Program-made: the position numbers and the translations under genes
NCBI GenBank assembly: GCA_964610505.1
Contig: CAZSXU010000051.1
Span: forward strand, 1 to 11,601
Reading direction: 5' to 3'
Source of the DNA: CAZSXU01 sp964610505
GTDB taxonomy: Bacteria > Arandabacterota > Arandabacteria > JAGLYR01
DNA: 11,601 nucleotides
In this document: in pieces, positions 1 to 6,340 of the stretch
Layout of the letters: each line of letters begins with the position of its first letter
How positions within the stretch are numbered: the stretch's first letter is position 1
Notes under the pieces: generated by a model
Databases searched by the model: none
What the model saw: the letters and a program-made list of their open reading frames with translations, nothing else
What the model was told of the DNA's origin: nothing

Positions 1-133
1 CGGCTCGCACCCTTTCTCTCAGGAAAGGCGGCGGGCCGGCTTCTTTGTGTCCGGACCGCCGGCCCGGATGATTCAAAAGCGCTCGGCCGCGGCGCCGTGG
101 CCGCAACACGCGCGGGGAACAAAAGCCATTGTT

Positions 134-156
134 CCCTCTCCCTCCAAGGGAGAGGG
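134..156. repeat. 10-bp perfect palindrome, REP-like
   Basis: CCCTCTCCCT (134-143) pairs perfectly with AGGGAGAGGG (147-156) across a 3-nt loop. It is not followed by a T-run on either strand, so it is not a canonical intrinsic terminator. Purine/pyrimidine palindromes of this kind are common as dispersed intergenic elements in GC-rich bacterial genomes. Whether this one is repeated elsewhere in the genome cannot be seen here. Confidence 0.5.
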
Positions 157-229
157 AGGCTGCCGGTGCGCGGCGTCGGCAGCAGGGCGAGGGTCCAGCA
201 GCGCGTTTTCTGTCGGACGAACTTCGGTA

Positions 230-257
230 AATCGGAAATCGTGAATCGGAAATGAGG
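230..257. repeat. Tandem heptamer repeat (AATCGGA-type)
   Basis: Four consecutive 7-nt units read AATCGGA, AATCGTG, AATCGGA, AATGAGG. Units 1 and 3 are identical and unit 4 is degenerate. The array lies in non-coding sequence about 225 bp upstream of the phosphatase gene. It resembles the short tandemly repeated repetitive (STRR) heptamers known from intergenic regions of some bacteria. It is related in style to the repeats at 1063-1097 and 4810-4912. Confidence 0.55.
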
Positions 258-481
258 CAAGCGGCCGCTCAGGGCGAACGGGCGGCGCGATCGCTGTTTA
301 ACCCGAGGGACCCGGTGGGCCAATTCCCAAAGGGTGACTTCCACAACCAGGGCCTCGTAGTTGTTCCGCATTTCCTACCAGAGGGACCTACATAACTCCC
401 TTCGTCGGAATCGCACTGGCATTTGTCTCGCAATTCGCATATCGTTTCGCCGGGTGTCGGAGCTTGCCGGAGGGCAGAGTA

Positions 482-1063
482 TTGGAGACACTTGCAGCCT
501 GGGATCAAGCCGCGTTCTTCTGGATCAACCAGTCGTGGGCGAATCCTGTTCTGGACCGGATTCTGCCGTTCCTCACGGATTTCGACCACTGGCGGATTCC
601 GGTGGTCGTCTGCCTTCTGGCCTTGGCCGTGTTCGGAGGGACCAAGGGGCGGGTGACGGTCCTCATCCTGGTGGTCGTGATCACGCTCAGCGATCAGACC
701 GCCTCGGCGCTCATCAAACCTCTCGTGGGCCGGGTCCGGCCCTGTAATGCCCTCGAAGACGTGAGGCTTCTCATCCCCAGGTCGGGCGCCTTTTCCTTCC
801 CCTCCTCACATGCGGCCAACATCACGGCCGCCGCTCTCGTTCTCTCCGTTCGATATGGTCGTCTCAAACCCGTCTGGATCGCCGTCGCCGTCCTGGTTTG
901 CCTGTCCCGAGTCTACGTGGGGGTGCACTACCCTGTGGACGTGCTCGGGGGCGCGGGCGTTGGACTCGCGGCCGGCGGACTCGTCCTGGGAATCCACCGT
1001 TGGGCGGCGCCCAGAGTCTCGTGGCCGCGCCGGAGATCCGCCCCCGAGAACCCAGAACAGTAG
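482..1063 (+). CDS. PAP2-family membrane phosphatase
   Basis: This is an integral membrane phosphatase of the phosphatidic acid phosphatase 2 (PAP2) superfamily, which includes undecaprenyl-pyrophosphate and lipid phosphatases. All three family motifs are visible in order: KPLVGRVRP (KX6RP), PSSHAAN (the PSGH box with its catalytic His) and SRVYVGVHYPVD (SRX5HX3D, nucleophile-assisting His and Asp). Hydrophobic segments flank them (VVVCLLALAVFGG, VTVLILVVVITL, WIAVAVLVCL, VLGGAGVGLAAGGLVLGI), fitting a small multi-pass protein of about 193 residues, normal for the short bacterial type. I start it at TTG 482 because GGAGGG (469-474) lies 7 nt upstream; an in-frame TTG at 464 is possible but lacks that spacing. 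The substrate is not determinable. It has its own upstream region and is not obviously linked to the hdr operon. Confidence 0.9.
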   Translation: METLAAWDQAAFFWINQSWANPVLDRILPFLTDFDHWRIPVVVCLLALAVFGGTKGRVTVLILVVVITLSDQTASALIKPLVGRVRPCNALEDVRLLIPRSGAFSFPSSHAANITAAALVLSVRYGRLKPVWIAVAVLVCLSRVYVGVHYPVDVLGGAGVGLAAGGLVLGIHRWAAPRVSWPRRRSAPENPEQ

Positions 1064-1097
1064 AGAATGGACATTGGAGATTAGAGCTCGGAAAAGA
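1063..1097. repeat. Degenerate tandem heptamers after the phosphatase gene
   Basis: Starting at the last base of the phosphatase stop codon, the sequence can be parsed as GAGAATG, GACATTG, GAGATTA, GAGCTCG, GAAAAGA, five 7-nt units sharing a leading GA and an A/T-rich core. The identity is loose, so this could be chance. It is recorded because better arrays of the same style occur at 230-257 and 4810-4912. The rest of 1098-1216 shows no gene or recognisable element. Confidence 0.3.
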
Positions 1098-1216
1098 GCA
1101 TAGGGAAGGACACGGGGCCATATCCAGTGCGGGCCAATCTGTCATGTCCGGTCTCTGTTGGGCTTTCCCGGCGCGGACGCAAGGGCCGTGCAGCGGCGGA
1201 CTTCCCAAAAAAGCGT

Positions 1217-1246
1217 TTGACGGAAGACCGTAATCGCGTGTATAAA
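1217..1246 (+). promoter_or_regulatory. Sigma70-type promoter of the hdr operon
   Basis: TTGACG (1217-1222) matches the -35 consensus at five of six positions. TATAAA (1241-1246) matches the -10 consensus TATAAT at five of six. The spacer is 18 nt. Transcription would begin near 1253, giving a leader of about 50 nt before hdrC. It is the clearest promoter in the window and sits where the operon promoter is expected. Confidence 0.7.
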
Positions 1247-1278
1247 AGAGGGTTCGTGCTTTTCATGAGTACGCGATT
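1232..1278. promoter_or_regulatory. Inverted repeat over -10 and start region, possible operator
   Basis: AATCGCGT (1232-1239) and ACGCGATT (1271-1278) are perfect 8-bp inverted arms bracketing the -10 box and the predicted transcription start. A smaller nested pair, AAAAG (1244-1248) and CTTTT (1259-1263), lies between them. The left arm precedes the predicted transcript start, so an RNA hairpin is unlikely and a protein-binding site is the better guess. It does not match the Rex operator consensus that I know. The regulator is unknown. Confidence 0.35.
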
Positions 1279-1286
1279 GAGCCTCT

Positions 1287-1292
1287 AAGGAG
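1287..1292 (+). promoter_or_regulatory. Strong Shine-Dalgarno of hdrC
   Basis: AAGGAG lies 8 nt before the hdrC ATG at 1301 and fixes that start. A seven-codon open frame (ATG 1265, peptide MSTRLSL, stop TAA 1286-1288) ends exactly inside this Shine-Dalgarno sequence. Confidence 0.75.
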
Positions 1293-1300
1293 ACGCAGGG

Positions 1301-1870
1301 ATGACGCAGGAGATCTCCGGAAAAGCATGCCGCAGTCTGTCCGAAGAGTTGGCGGAGCGCGCGGATCTTCAGGTCGAAGAGTGCTATCAGTGCGGCAAGT
1401 GTACGGCCGGATGCCCCATCGCGGACGAGATGGATCTGGCTCCGAACATGGTGGTCCGGCTCTGCCAGCTGGGCCAGAGAGAGAAGGTGTTGGGGTCGAA
1501 AACCATCTGGATGTGCGCCGCCTGCCAGACGTGTATGACGAGGTGTCCGCAGGAATTCGATATCGCTAAACTGATGGACAATCTTCGCCAGATGTCCTAC
1601 CGGGAGGGCAAGGTCAACGCCGGCGCATCCGGGGTGGCGGCTTTCTATAAAGCGTTCCTGGACGTGACCAAGCGGTATGGGCGACTGAGCGAAGTCGGCC
1701 TGACCGCCGTCTATAAGTTGAAGCGTTTCCCGAAGGAACTCATGAACGACGTGTTTTTGGCCCCCGGAATGATGTCTCGAAACAAGTTGCACATCGTCCC
1801 GAAGGGAATCAAGGGGGCGTCTGAGGTGGGCAGGATCATTGACCGCTGCATGAAGGAGTCCCGCGAATGA
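1301..1870 (+). CDS. hdrC: CoB-CoM heterodisulfide reductase-like subunit C (HdrC)
   Basis: This is a small electron-transfer subunit that links the disulfide-reducing subunit HdrB to the flavoprotein HdrA. It carries two classic [4Fe-4S] motifs of CxxCxxCxxxCP type: C28, C31, C34, C38 (CYQCGKCTAGCP) and C72, C75, C78, C82 (CAACQTCMTRCP). At 189 residues it is normal for the family, and no membrane segment is visible, so it is the soluble form rather than a membrane HdrE-linked type. The remaining C-terminal half is helical and lysine/arginine-rich, as usual. It is the first gene of the operon, with a strong promoter and an AAGGAG ribosome binding site. Its TGA stop overlaps the hdrB start (ATGA), implying translational coupling and fixed stoichiometry. 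In a bacterium the true substrate need not be CoM-S-S-CoB. Confidence 0.93.
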   Translation: MTQEISGKACRSLSEELAERADLQVEECYQCGKCTAGCPIADEMDLAPNMVVRLCQLGQREKVLGSKTIWMCAACQTCMTRCPQEFDIAKLMDNLRQMSYREGKVNAGASGVAAFYKAFLDVTKRYGRLSEVGLTAVYKLKRFPKELMNDVFLAPGMMSRNKLHIVPKGIKGASEVGRIIDRCMKESRE

Positions 1871-2745
1871 AAGTGGGCTACTATCCCGGTTGTTCACTCG
1901 AGGGGTCGGCGTCGGATTATGGATTGTCCGTTGCCAAGGCGGCCGAGCTTCTGGGAATCGAACTCGTGGAAATCGAGGATTGGTGTTGCTGCGGTGCCAG
2001 CGCGGCCCATTCGATCGATCATCTTCTGAGCATTGCGCTTCCCGGGCGGAATCTGGCTCTCGCGCGGGCCCAGGGTCTGGACCAGGTCTTCGCGCCCTGC
2101 GCCGCCTGCTCCAACCGCCTGATCTCCGCTTCGGTGGAGATGAAAGCGAGTCCCGAACTTCGGGCCAAGGTGGAAGATGTCACGGGCATGCCGACGGGCG
2201 AAGAGGTCTCCATCCTCAACATGCTGGACCTGATTCAGGCTTACGGCCACGACGAGCTCAAGGCGAAGGTGACACGGCCGCTCGAGGGTTTCAAGGGGGC
2301 CTGCTACTATGGGTGTCTCCTGGTTCGGCCGCCCAAGGTGGTTCAGTTCGACGACCCTGAAGATCCACAATCGATGGAGAGAGCACTCACAGCGATCGGG
2401 GCGACTCCGGTCGACTGGCATTTCAAGGTGGAGTGCTGCGGCGCGGGCCTGACGATGGCAAAGACCCAGGTGGTCACCCGCCTGGTGCGCGAGATCCTGA
2501 TAAACGCAGAAACAAACGGAGCCGAGGCCATCGTGGTTGCGTGTCCACTTTGTCACCAGAATCTGGACATGCGGCAGCTGGCGGTGAACTCGCAGTATGG
2601 GGAGAACCACCGGCTTCCGATCTACTACATTTCGGAGCTCATCGCTCTGGCGCTGGGCGCCTCTCCCAAACAGGTCGGCCTCGACCGGCATTTCGTCGAG
2701 GCCCGGGAGCGGATCGCCTCGCTGGGCGCGTCGGGGAAGGGTTAG
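1867..2745 (+). CDS. hdrB: CoB-CoM heterodisulfide reductase-like subunit B (HdrB)
   Basis: This is the catalytic disulfide-reductase-type subunit. It has two complete CCG (cysteine-rich) domains, which in methanogen HdrB each bind a non-cubane [4Fe-4S] cluster. The first is C9, C41-C42-G43, C78 and C81 (DWCCCGA, APCAAC). The second is C150, C190-C191-G192, C226 and C229 (YYGCLLVRP, ECCGAG, ACPLCHQN). No cluster ligand appears missing, so the enzyme should be redox-competent. At 292 residues it has the family's usual length. Its ATG overlaps the hdrC stop and hdrA follows after 3 nt. Methanogens reduce CoM-S-S-CoB here; bacterial homologues lack those coenzymes, so the natural disulfide or other acceptor is unknown and inferred only to be thiol/disulfide-like or protein-mediated. 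Confidence 0.93.
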   Translation: MKVGYYPGCSLEGSASDYGLSVAKAAELLGIELVEIEDWCCCGASAAHSIDHLLSIALPGRNLALARAQGLDQVFAPCAACSNRLISASVEMKASPELRAKVEDVTGMPTGEEVSILNMLDLIQAYGHDELKAKVTRPLEGFKGACYYGCLLVRPPKVVQFDDPEDPQSMERALTAIGATPVDWHFKVECCGAGLTMAKTQVVTRLVREILINAETNGAEAIVVACPLCHQNLDMRQLAVNSQYGENHRLPIYYISELIALALGASPKQVGLDRHFVEARERIASLGASGKG

Positions 2746-2748
2746 TCT

Positions 2749-4761
2749 ATGGAGCGGATCGGCGTGTTTGTCTGCCACTGCGGCGAGAACATCGGCCGGA
2801 CGGTGGATTGCCCAAAGGTCTCCGAGGAAGCGGGGAACATCCGGAACGTGGTCCATTCCGTGGACTACAAGTACATGTGCTCCGATCCCGGCCAGGCCAT
2901 GATTCGGGATGCGATCAAGGAAAAAGGGCTGACCGGTGTGGTGGTGGCGGCCTGCTCGCCCCGGATGCACGAACCCACATTTCGGCGGGCGGCGGCGGAT
3001 GCCGGGGTAAACCCGTTTCTCTGCGAAATGGCCAACATTCGGGAGCATTGCTCCTGGGTGCATGAGGACATCGACGCGGCCACCACCAAGGCGATCGATC
3101 TGGTCCGGGTGATGGTGGAGAAGGTCAAGCAAAACGAACCGCTCTTCCCGATCCGGGTCCCGGTGACCAAGCGGGCGCTCGTTATCGGGGGGGGCATCGC
3201 CGGAATCCAGGCGGCCCTGGACATTGCCGACGGCGGCCACGAGGTCGTGCTGGTCGAGAAGTCTCCGTCCATCGGCGGGCATATGGCTCAGCTGTCCGAG
3301 ACCTTCCCGACGCTGGATTGCTCCCAGTGCATTCTGACCCCCCGCATGGTCGAGGTCGCGCAGCATCCGAACATCACGCTTCACGTCTATTCCGAAATCG
3401 AAGAAGTCAACGGCTTCATCGGCAACTTTGAAGTGAAGATCCGGAAGAAGGCGTCTTCCGTGAACAACGCGCTCTGTACCGGCTGCGGGGCGTGCACGCA
3501 GGTGTGCCCGGCCAAGAAGATCCCCAGCGAGTTCGACGCCGGATTGGGACACCGAACGGCCATCTACGTTCCGTTTCCGCAGGCCGTTCCCAACAAACCC
3601 GTGATTGATCGGGATCACTGCGTGCGGTTCAAGGCCGCGGCCCGAAAGGGTGTTCCGGTGGCCGACGTGACGACCTGCGGGAAGTGCTTCGAGGCCTGCC
3701 CGATCGAGCCCGTGAAGGCCATTGATTTCTCCATCGAGGACGAATTCGTGACGGAGAAGGTGGGCGCGATCGTGGTGGCTACCGGGTACGAGCTCTACGA
3801 GAAGGAAGACATCGGCGAGTACGGGTACGGGAAGTATCCGGACGTGATCGACGGCCTGCAGTTTGAGCGACTTGCGAGCGCGTCGGGGCCGACGGGGGGA
3901 GAGATCCGCCGGCCGTCCGACGGGGAAGTGCCCGAGACCGTCGTTTTCGTCCAGTGCGTGGGGTCTCGAGACCGGGCCAAAGGCTTGACGTATTGCTCCA
4001 AGATCTGCTGCATGTACACGGCCAAGCACGCCCTGCTGTACAAGCACAAGGTCCACCACGGATATGCGTGGGTGTTCTATATGGACATCCGCTCGGGCGG
4101 CAAGGGGTACGATGAATTTGTCCGGCGGGCGGTGGAAGAGGACGAGGTCAAGTACATTCGGGGCCGCGTGTCCCGTATCTACCCGGAGGGCAAGAAGCTG
4201 GTCGTCATGGGCGCCGACACCCTGAGTGGTGAGAAGGTCAGGATCGACGCGGATCTGGTGGTTCTGGCCACGGCGGTCAAGCCGTCGCCGGGCGTCGATT
4301 CTCTCGCTCAGAAGCTGGGGGTGTCATACGACCAGTACAACTTCTTGACCGAGGCCCATCCCAAGCTGAGGCCCGTCGAGACGGCGAGCGCCGGGGTCTT
4401 CCTGGCCGGGGCGTGCCAGGCGGCCAGGGACATTCCGGACGCCGTGGCCCAGGCCAGCGGGGCGGCCTCCAAGGTCCAGGTGCTCTTGAGTTCGGACGAG
4501 CTCGAGCGGGAGCCCATCGTCGCCGTCGTGGACGAGAACACGTGCGTGGGGTGCTTCTGCTGCGAGGCCGTATGCGCCTACGGCGCCGTGGAGAGAAAGG
4601 AAATCCGGGATCGCGACGGGAACCTGATCAAGACCCTCGCCTATGTGAACCCGGGGGTTTGCCAGGGCTGCGGAACCTGCGTGGCCACGTGCAGGTCCAA
4701 CAGCGTTGATCTGGCGGGATACACGGACAAACAGGTGTTCAACGAAATACGTGCGCTCTAG
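2749..4761 (+). CDS. hdrA: CoB-CoM heterodisulfide reductase-like subunit A (HdrA)
   Basis: This is the FAD-containing subunit that bifurcates or confurcates electrons in HdrABC-MvhD complexes. In order: an N-terminal cysteine-rich HdrA domain (C9, C11, C21, C44, C69); a dinucleotide-binding GGGIAG (147-152) opening the thioredoxin-reductase-like FAD domain; the HdrA signature LDCSQCILTPRM (189-200); an inserted ferredoxin domain with C243/C246/C249/C253 and C291/C310/C313/C317; the second half of the FAD domain (about 340-580, with VVATGYELY and GVFLAGACQ); and a C-terminal ferredoxin with C599/C602/C605/C609 and C638/C641/C644/C648. At 670 residues this is the standard single-FAD HdrA, with no fused MvhD or second FAD domain. 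The last motif ends in CR rather than the usual CP. The gene follows hdrB by 3 nt and is followed by a large stem-loop. Confidence 0.95.
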   Translation: MERIGVFVCHCGENIGRTVDCPKVSEEAGNIRNVVHSVDYKYMCSDPGQAMIRDAIKEKGLTGVVVAACSPRMHEPTFRRAAADAGVNPFLCEMANIREHCSWVHEDIDAATTKAIDLVRVMVEKVKQNEPLFPIRVPVTKRALVIGGGIAGIQAALDIADGGHEVVLVEKSPSIGGHMAQLSETFPTLDCSQCILTPRMVEVAQHPNITLHVYSEIEEVNGFIGNFEVKIRKKASSVNNALCTGCGACTQVCPAKKIPSEFDAGLGHRTAIYVPFPQAVPNKPVIDRDHCVRFKAAARKGVPVADVTTCGKCFEACPIEPVKAIDFSIEDEFVTEKVGAIVVATGYELYEKEDIGEYGYGKYPDVIDGLQFERLASASGPTGGEIRRPSDGEVPETVVFVQCVGSRDRAKGLTYCSKICCMYTAKHALLYKHKVHHGYAWVFYMDIRSGGKGYDEFVRRAVEEDEVKYIRGRVSRIYPEGKKLVVMGADTLSGEKVRIDADLVVLATAVKPSPGVDSLAQKLGVSYDQYNFLTEAHPKLRPVETASAGVFLAGACQAARDIPDAVAQASGAASKVQVLLSSDELEREPIVAVVDENTCVGCFCCEAVCAYGAVERKEIRDRDGNLIKTLAYVNPGVCQGCGTCVATCRSNSVDLAGYTDKQVFNEIRAL

Positions 4762-4808
4762 CCTGGACGATGCGCGAATCCCGGAAGGGGTCCGCGCATC
4801 ATCCAGGC
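4761..4808 (+). promoter_or_regulatory. Long GNRA-capped stem-loop at the hdrA stop codon
   Basis: The final base of the hdrA stop codon opens a stem: GCCTGGACGATGCGCG (4761-4776) pairs with CGCGCATCATCCAGGC (4793-4808) at 15 of 16 positions. After one internal mismatch the stem continues with five more pairs (4778-4782 with 4787-4791, one being T-G) capped by GGAA, a GNRA-type tetraloop. The downstream sequence has no T-run, so it is not a canonical intrinsic terminator. It could partly stop transcription, block 3' exonucleases or direct mRNA processing, giving different levels of hdrCBA and the downstream genes. These roles are inference. Confidence 0.6.
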
Positions 4809-4809
4809 A

Positions 4810-4912
4810 GAGCAATGGAGCAATCGATCAATAGAGCAATAGCTCTCGGAGAAGAGCATCATAGAGTGTCAACTGCTCCATTGCGGTCTATTGTTCTGTT
4901 GCTCTATTGCTC
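4810..4912. repeat. Inverted octamer-repeat element between hdrA and mvhD
   Basis: The left arm (4810-4841) is four tandem 8-nt units: GAGCAATG, GAGCAATC, GATCAATA, GAGCAATA. The right region (4875-4912), read on the opposite strand, begins with the same kind of units (GAGCAATA, GAGCAACA, GAACAATA). Arms 4810-4835 and 4887-4912 match in inverted orientation at 22 of 26 positions, with about 51 nt between them. No open frame crosses the element. It separates two co-directional operon halves and could be a small MITE-like or STRR-type insertion. The remaining 4913-4980 holds no recognisable gene. Confidence 0.6.
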
Positions 4913-4989
4913 GGAACAACGACCGCTTGTGAGAACGGGACCGGAAGTCCTAACGCGATACGCATGACTGCATTCGGGGGGAGTCCGTA

Positions 4990-5418
4990 GTGGCGGAGGA
5001 ATCGTTTCATCCCAAGATCGTGGCTTTCGTCTGCAACTGGTGTACCTATGCCGGGGCGGACCTGGCCGGTACCTCTCGAATCAAGTACGACCCGGACGTT
5101 CGGGTCATCAAGCTGCCCTGTTCCGGGAGGATCGACCCGCTGTTTCTTCTCCAGGCTTTTGAGCGGGGCGCCGACGGCGTTCTGGTCTCGGGCTGCCATC
5201 CGGGGGACTGCCACTACACCTCGGGCAACTACTATGCGAAGCGACGGTGGACGGTGTTCCGGCGGCTGCTTCGGTTTCTGGGGATTGAGGAAGAACGGAT
5301 CCAGTTTTCGTGGGTCTCCGCCGCCGAGGGCGGCAAGTGGGCCGACGTGGTCAACGACGTGGTGGGCAAAGTGAGGACGCTTGGGCCCTTCACGCGCTAC
5401 AAGGAGATCGTACGCTAG
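4990..5418 (+). CDS. mvhD: MvhD-type [2Fe-2S] subunit
   Basis: This small iron-sulfur protein conveys electrons between a donor enzyme and HdrA. In the methanogen enzyme MvhD bridges the NiFe hydrogenase to HdrA. The family's cysteine pattern is present: C15 and C18 (CNWCTY), C44 (LPCSGR), then C69 and C74 (SGCHPGDCHY), expected to bind one [2Fe-2S] cluster. At 142 residues it has the usual length and no fusion. The start is GTG 4990, preceded by a GGGGGGAG Shine-Dalgarno. It lies 228 nt after hdrA and directly abuts the next gene (TAG then ATG with no gap). No mvhA/mvhG hydrogenase genes accompany it, so its donor must be the downstream proteins or something encoded elsewhere. Confidence 0.92.
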   Translation: MAEESFHPKIVAFVCNWCTYAGADLAGTSRIKYDPDVRVIKLPCSGRIDPLFLLQAFERGADGVLVSGCHPGDCHYTSGNYYAKRRWTVFRRLLRFLGIEEERIQFSWVSAAEGGKWADVVNDVVGKVRTLGPFTRYKEIVR

Positions 5419-6276
5419 ATGGCGGACTGGGACGCACAGCAACAGACGCTGAGAGAAACGGCCAGAGAACTTCTCTCCGGCGGTAAGGTGGGCGTCGTGA
5501 TTGGCTACGGTGCAGGAACAGCACCCGGGACCGCGATGCCTGTCTTCATTCGCCGGGCGGAGGATGTGGACCGGTTGGCGTGGGGGCCGCATTGCCATCA
5601 CAACTTGGCGGTATATCTCACCCGGAAGGAAGTGCGCGCCCTCGGCCGGCCGGCCGTGGTGGCGATGGGATGCACGGCGAGAGCCGTGGTGGTTCTCCTT
5701 CAGGAGGGGCAGATCAAACGGGAGGACGTCGAGATCATCGGGATGGCCTGTGAGGGCATGGGCGACCCGGTGTTCCGAAAGTGCCTGACGTGCGACGTCC
5801 GGACACCGAAGGAGTACGATGTTCTCGTGGGGGACGAAATCGGTCCCGCGGAGGGAGAGGCCGAGGATCCCGAGAAGGAACGCCTGGACGCCGCGGGCCC
5901 AGATGAACGTTGGCGGTTCTGGCAGGAGGTCTTCACCCGCTGCATTCGCTGCTACGCGTGCCGCGCGGCCTGCCCCATGTGCTACTGTGAACGCTGCATC
6001 GTCGAGAAGAATCAACCGCAGTGGGTGGCGAGCGCGCCGGAGGCCAAGGGGAATCTCAACTGGAACATCACCCGGGCCATGCACCTGGCGGGCAGGTGCG
6101 TGGAGTGCGAGGCGTGTGAGAGAAGTTGCCCGGTGGACATTCCGCTGATGTTGCTGAATCGAGAGGTCACCAGAATCGTCGAGGATTCCTTCGACTACAG
6201 GGCCGGCTACGACAAGGACGCCAAGCCGGCGATGATAGACTACAATTCGGGCGACAAGGCCGAGTTCATCCGATAG
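5419..6276 (+). CDS. FrhB/FdhB-like iron-sulfur flavoprotein
   Basis: This is a probable electron-entry or exit subunit of the Hdr complex. Residues 15-125 (GGKVGVVIGYG, PAVVAMGCTARAV, IIGMACEG) resemble part of the flavin-binding domain of FrhB/FdhB (coenzyme F420 hydrogenase and formate dehydrogenase beta subunits), with cysteines C85, C111, C122 and C125. The C-terminal part has two [4Fe-4S] motifs: C175/C178/C181/C185 (CIRCYACRAACP) and C227/C230/C233/C237 (CVECEACERSCP). Extra cysteines C188, C190 and C193 follow the first. FrhB/FdhB usually carry their clusters N-terminally, so this order is different. At 285 residues it has no membrane segment. It starts immediately after the mvhD stop, with AAGGAG 12 nt upstream. 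It may correspond to one of the iron-sulfur subunits of flx-hdr clusters; the flavin/F420/NAD partner is unresolved. Confidence 0.75.
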   Translation: MADWDAQQQTLRETARELLSGGKVGVVIGYGAGTAPGTAMPVFIRRAEDVDRLAWGPHCHHNLAVYLTRKEVRALGRPAVVAMGCTARAVVVLLQEGQIKREDVEIIGMACEGMGDPVFRKCLTCDVRTPKEYDVLVGDEIGPAEGEAEDPEKERLDAAGPDERWRFWQEVFTRCIRCYACRAACPMCYCERCIVEKNQPQWVASAPEAKGNLNWNITRAMHLAGRCVECEACERSCPVDIPLMLLNREVTRIVEDSFDYRAGYDKDAKPAMIDYNSGDKAEFIR

Positions 6277-6340
6277 CCCGCATGAGCCGGGGGCTTATGA
6301 AATCGCTTCTCGGTGTGGGCCAGATGGGGGCTTGGATCAG

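Larger units (their letters stand above)
1..468. other. Non-coding left flank with hairpins and repeats
   Basis: I see no convincing gene here. The short open frames on both strands have low-complexity compositions and no recognisable motif. The stretch is rich in secondary structure. A 6-bp hairpin (CCTTTC/GAAAGG, 11-28) is followed by a perfect 9-bp GC-only stem, CGGGCCGGC (32-40) with GCCGGCCCG (58-66), around a 17-nt loop. Then come a 10-bp palindrome (134-156) and a tandem heptamer (230-257), listed separately. The first hairpins may mark the 3' end of a gene lying left of the window, but neither is followed by a clear T-tract. No promoter for the downstream phosphatase gene could be picked with confidence. 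Confidence 0.5.

Noticed and set aside
1142..1897. 251-codon - strand frame over hdrC and its promoter
   Set aside because: Antisense shadow; it runs through the promoter and the hdrC cluster motifs and has no domain of its own.
1894..4059. 721-codon open frame on the - strand across hdrB and hdrA
   Set aside because: It lies wholly antisense to two genes with complete family motifs. Its translation is rich in H, R, G and D with no domain. Long antisense frames are expected in GC-rich genes with this codon usage.
4888..6084. 398-codon - strand frame over mvhD and the FrhB-like gene
   Set aside because: Antisense shadow with biased composition and no motif; the + strand genes carry intact cysteine motifs.
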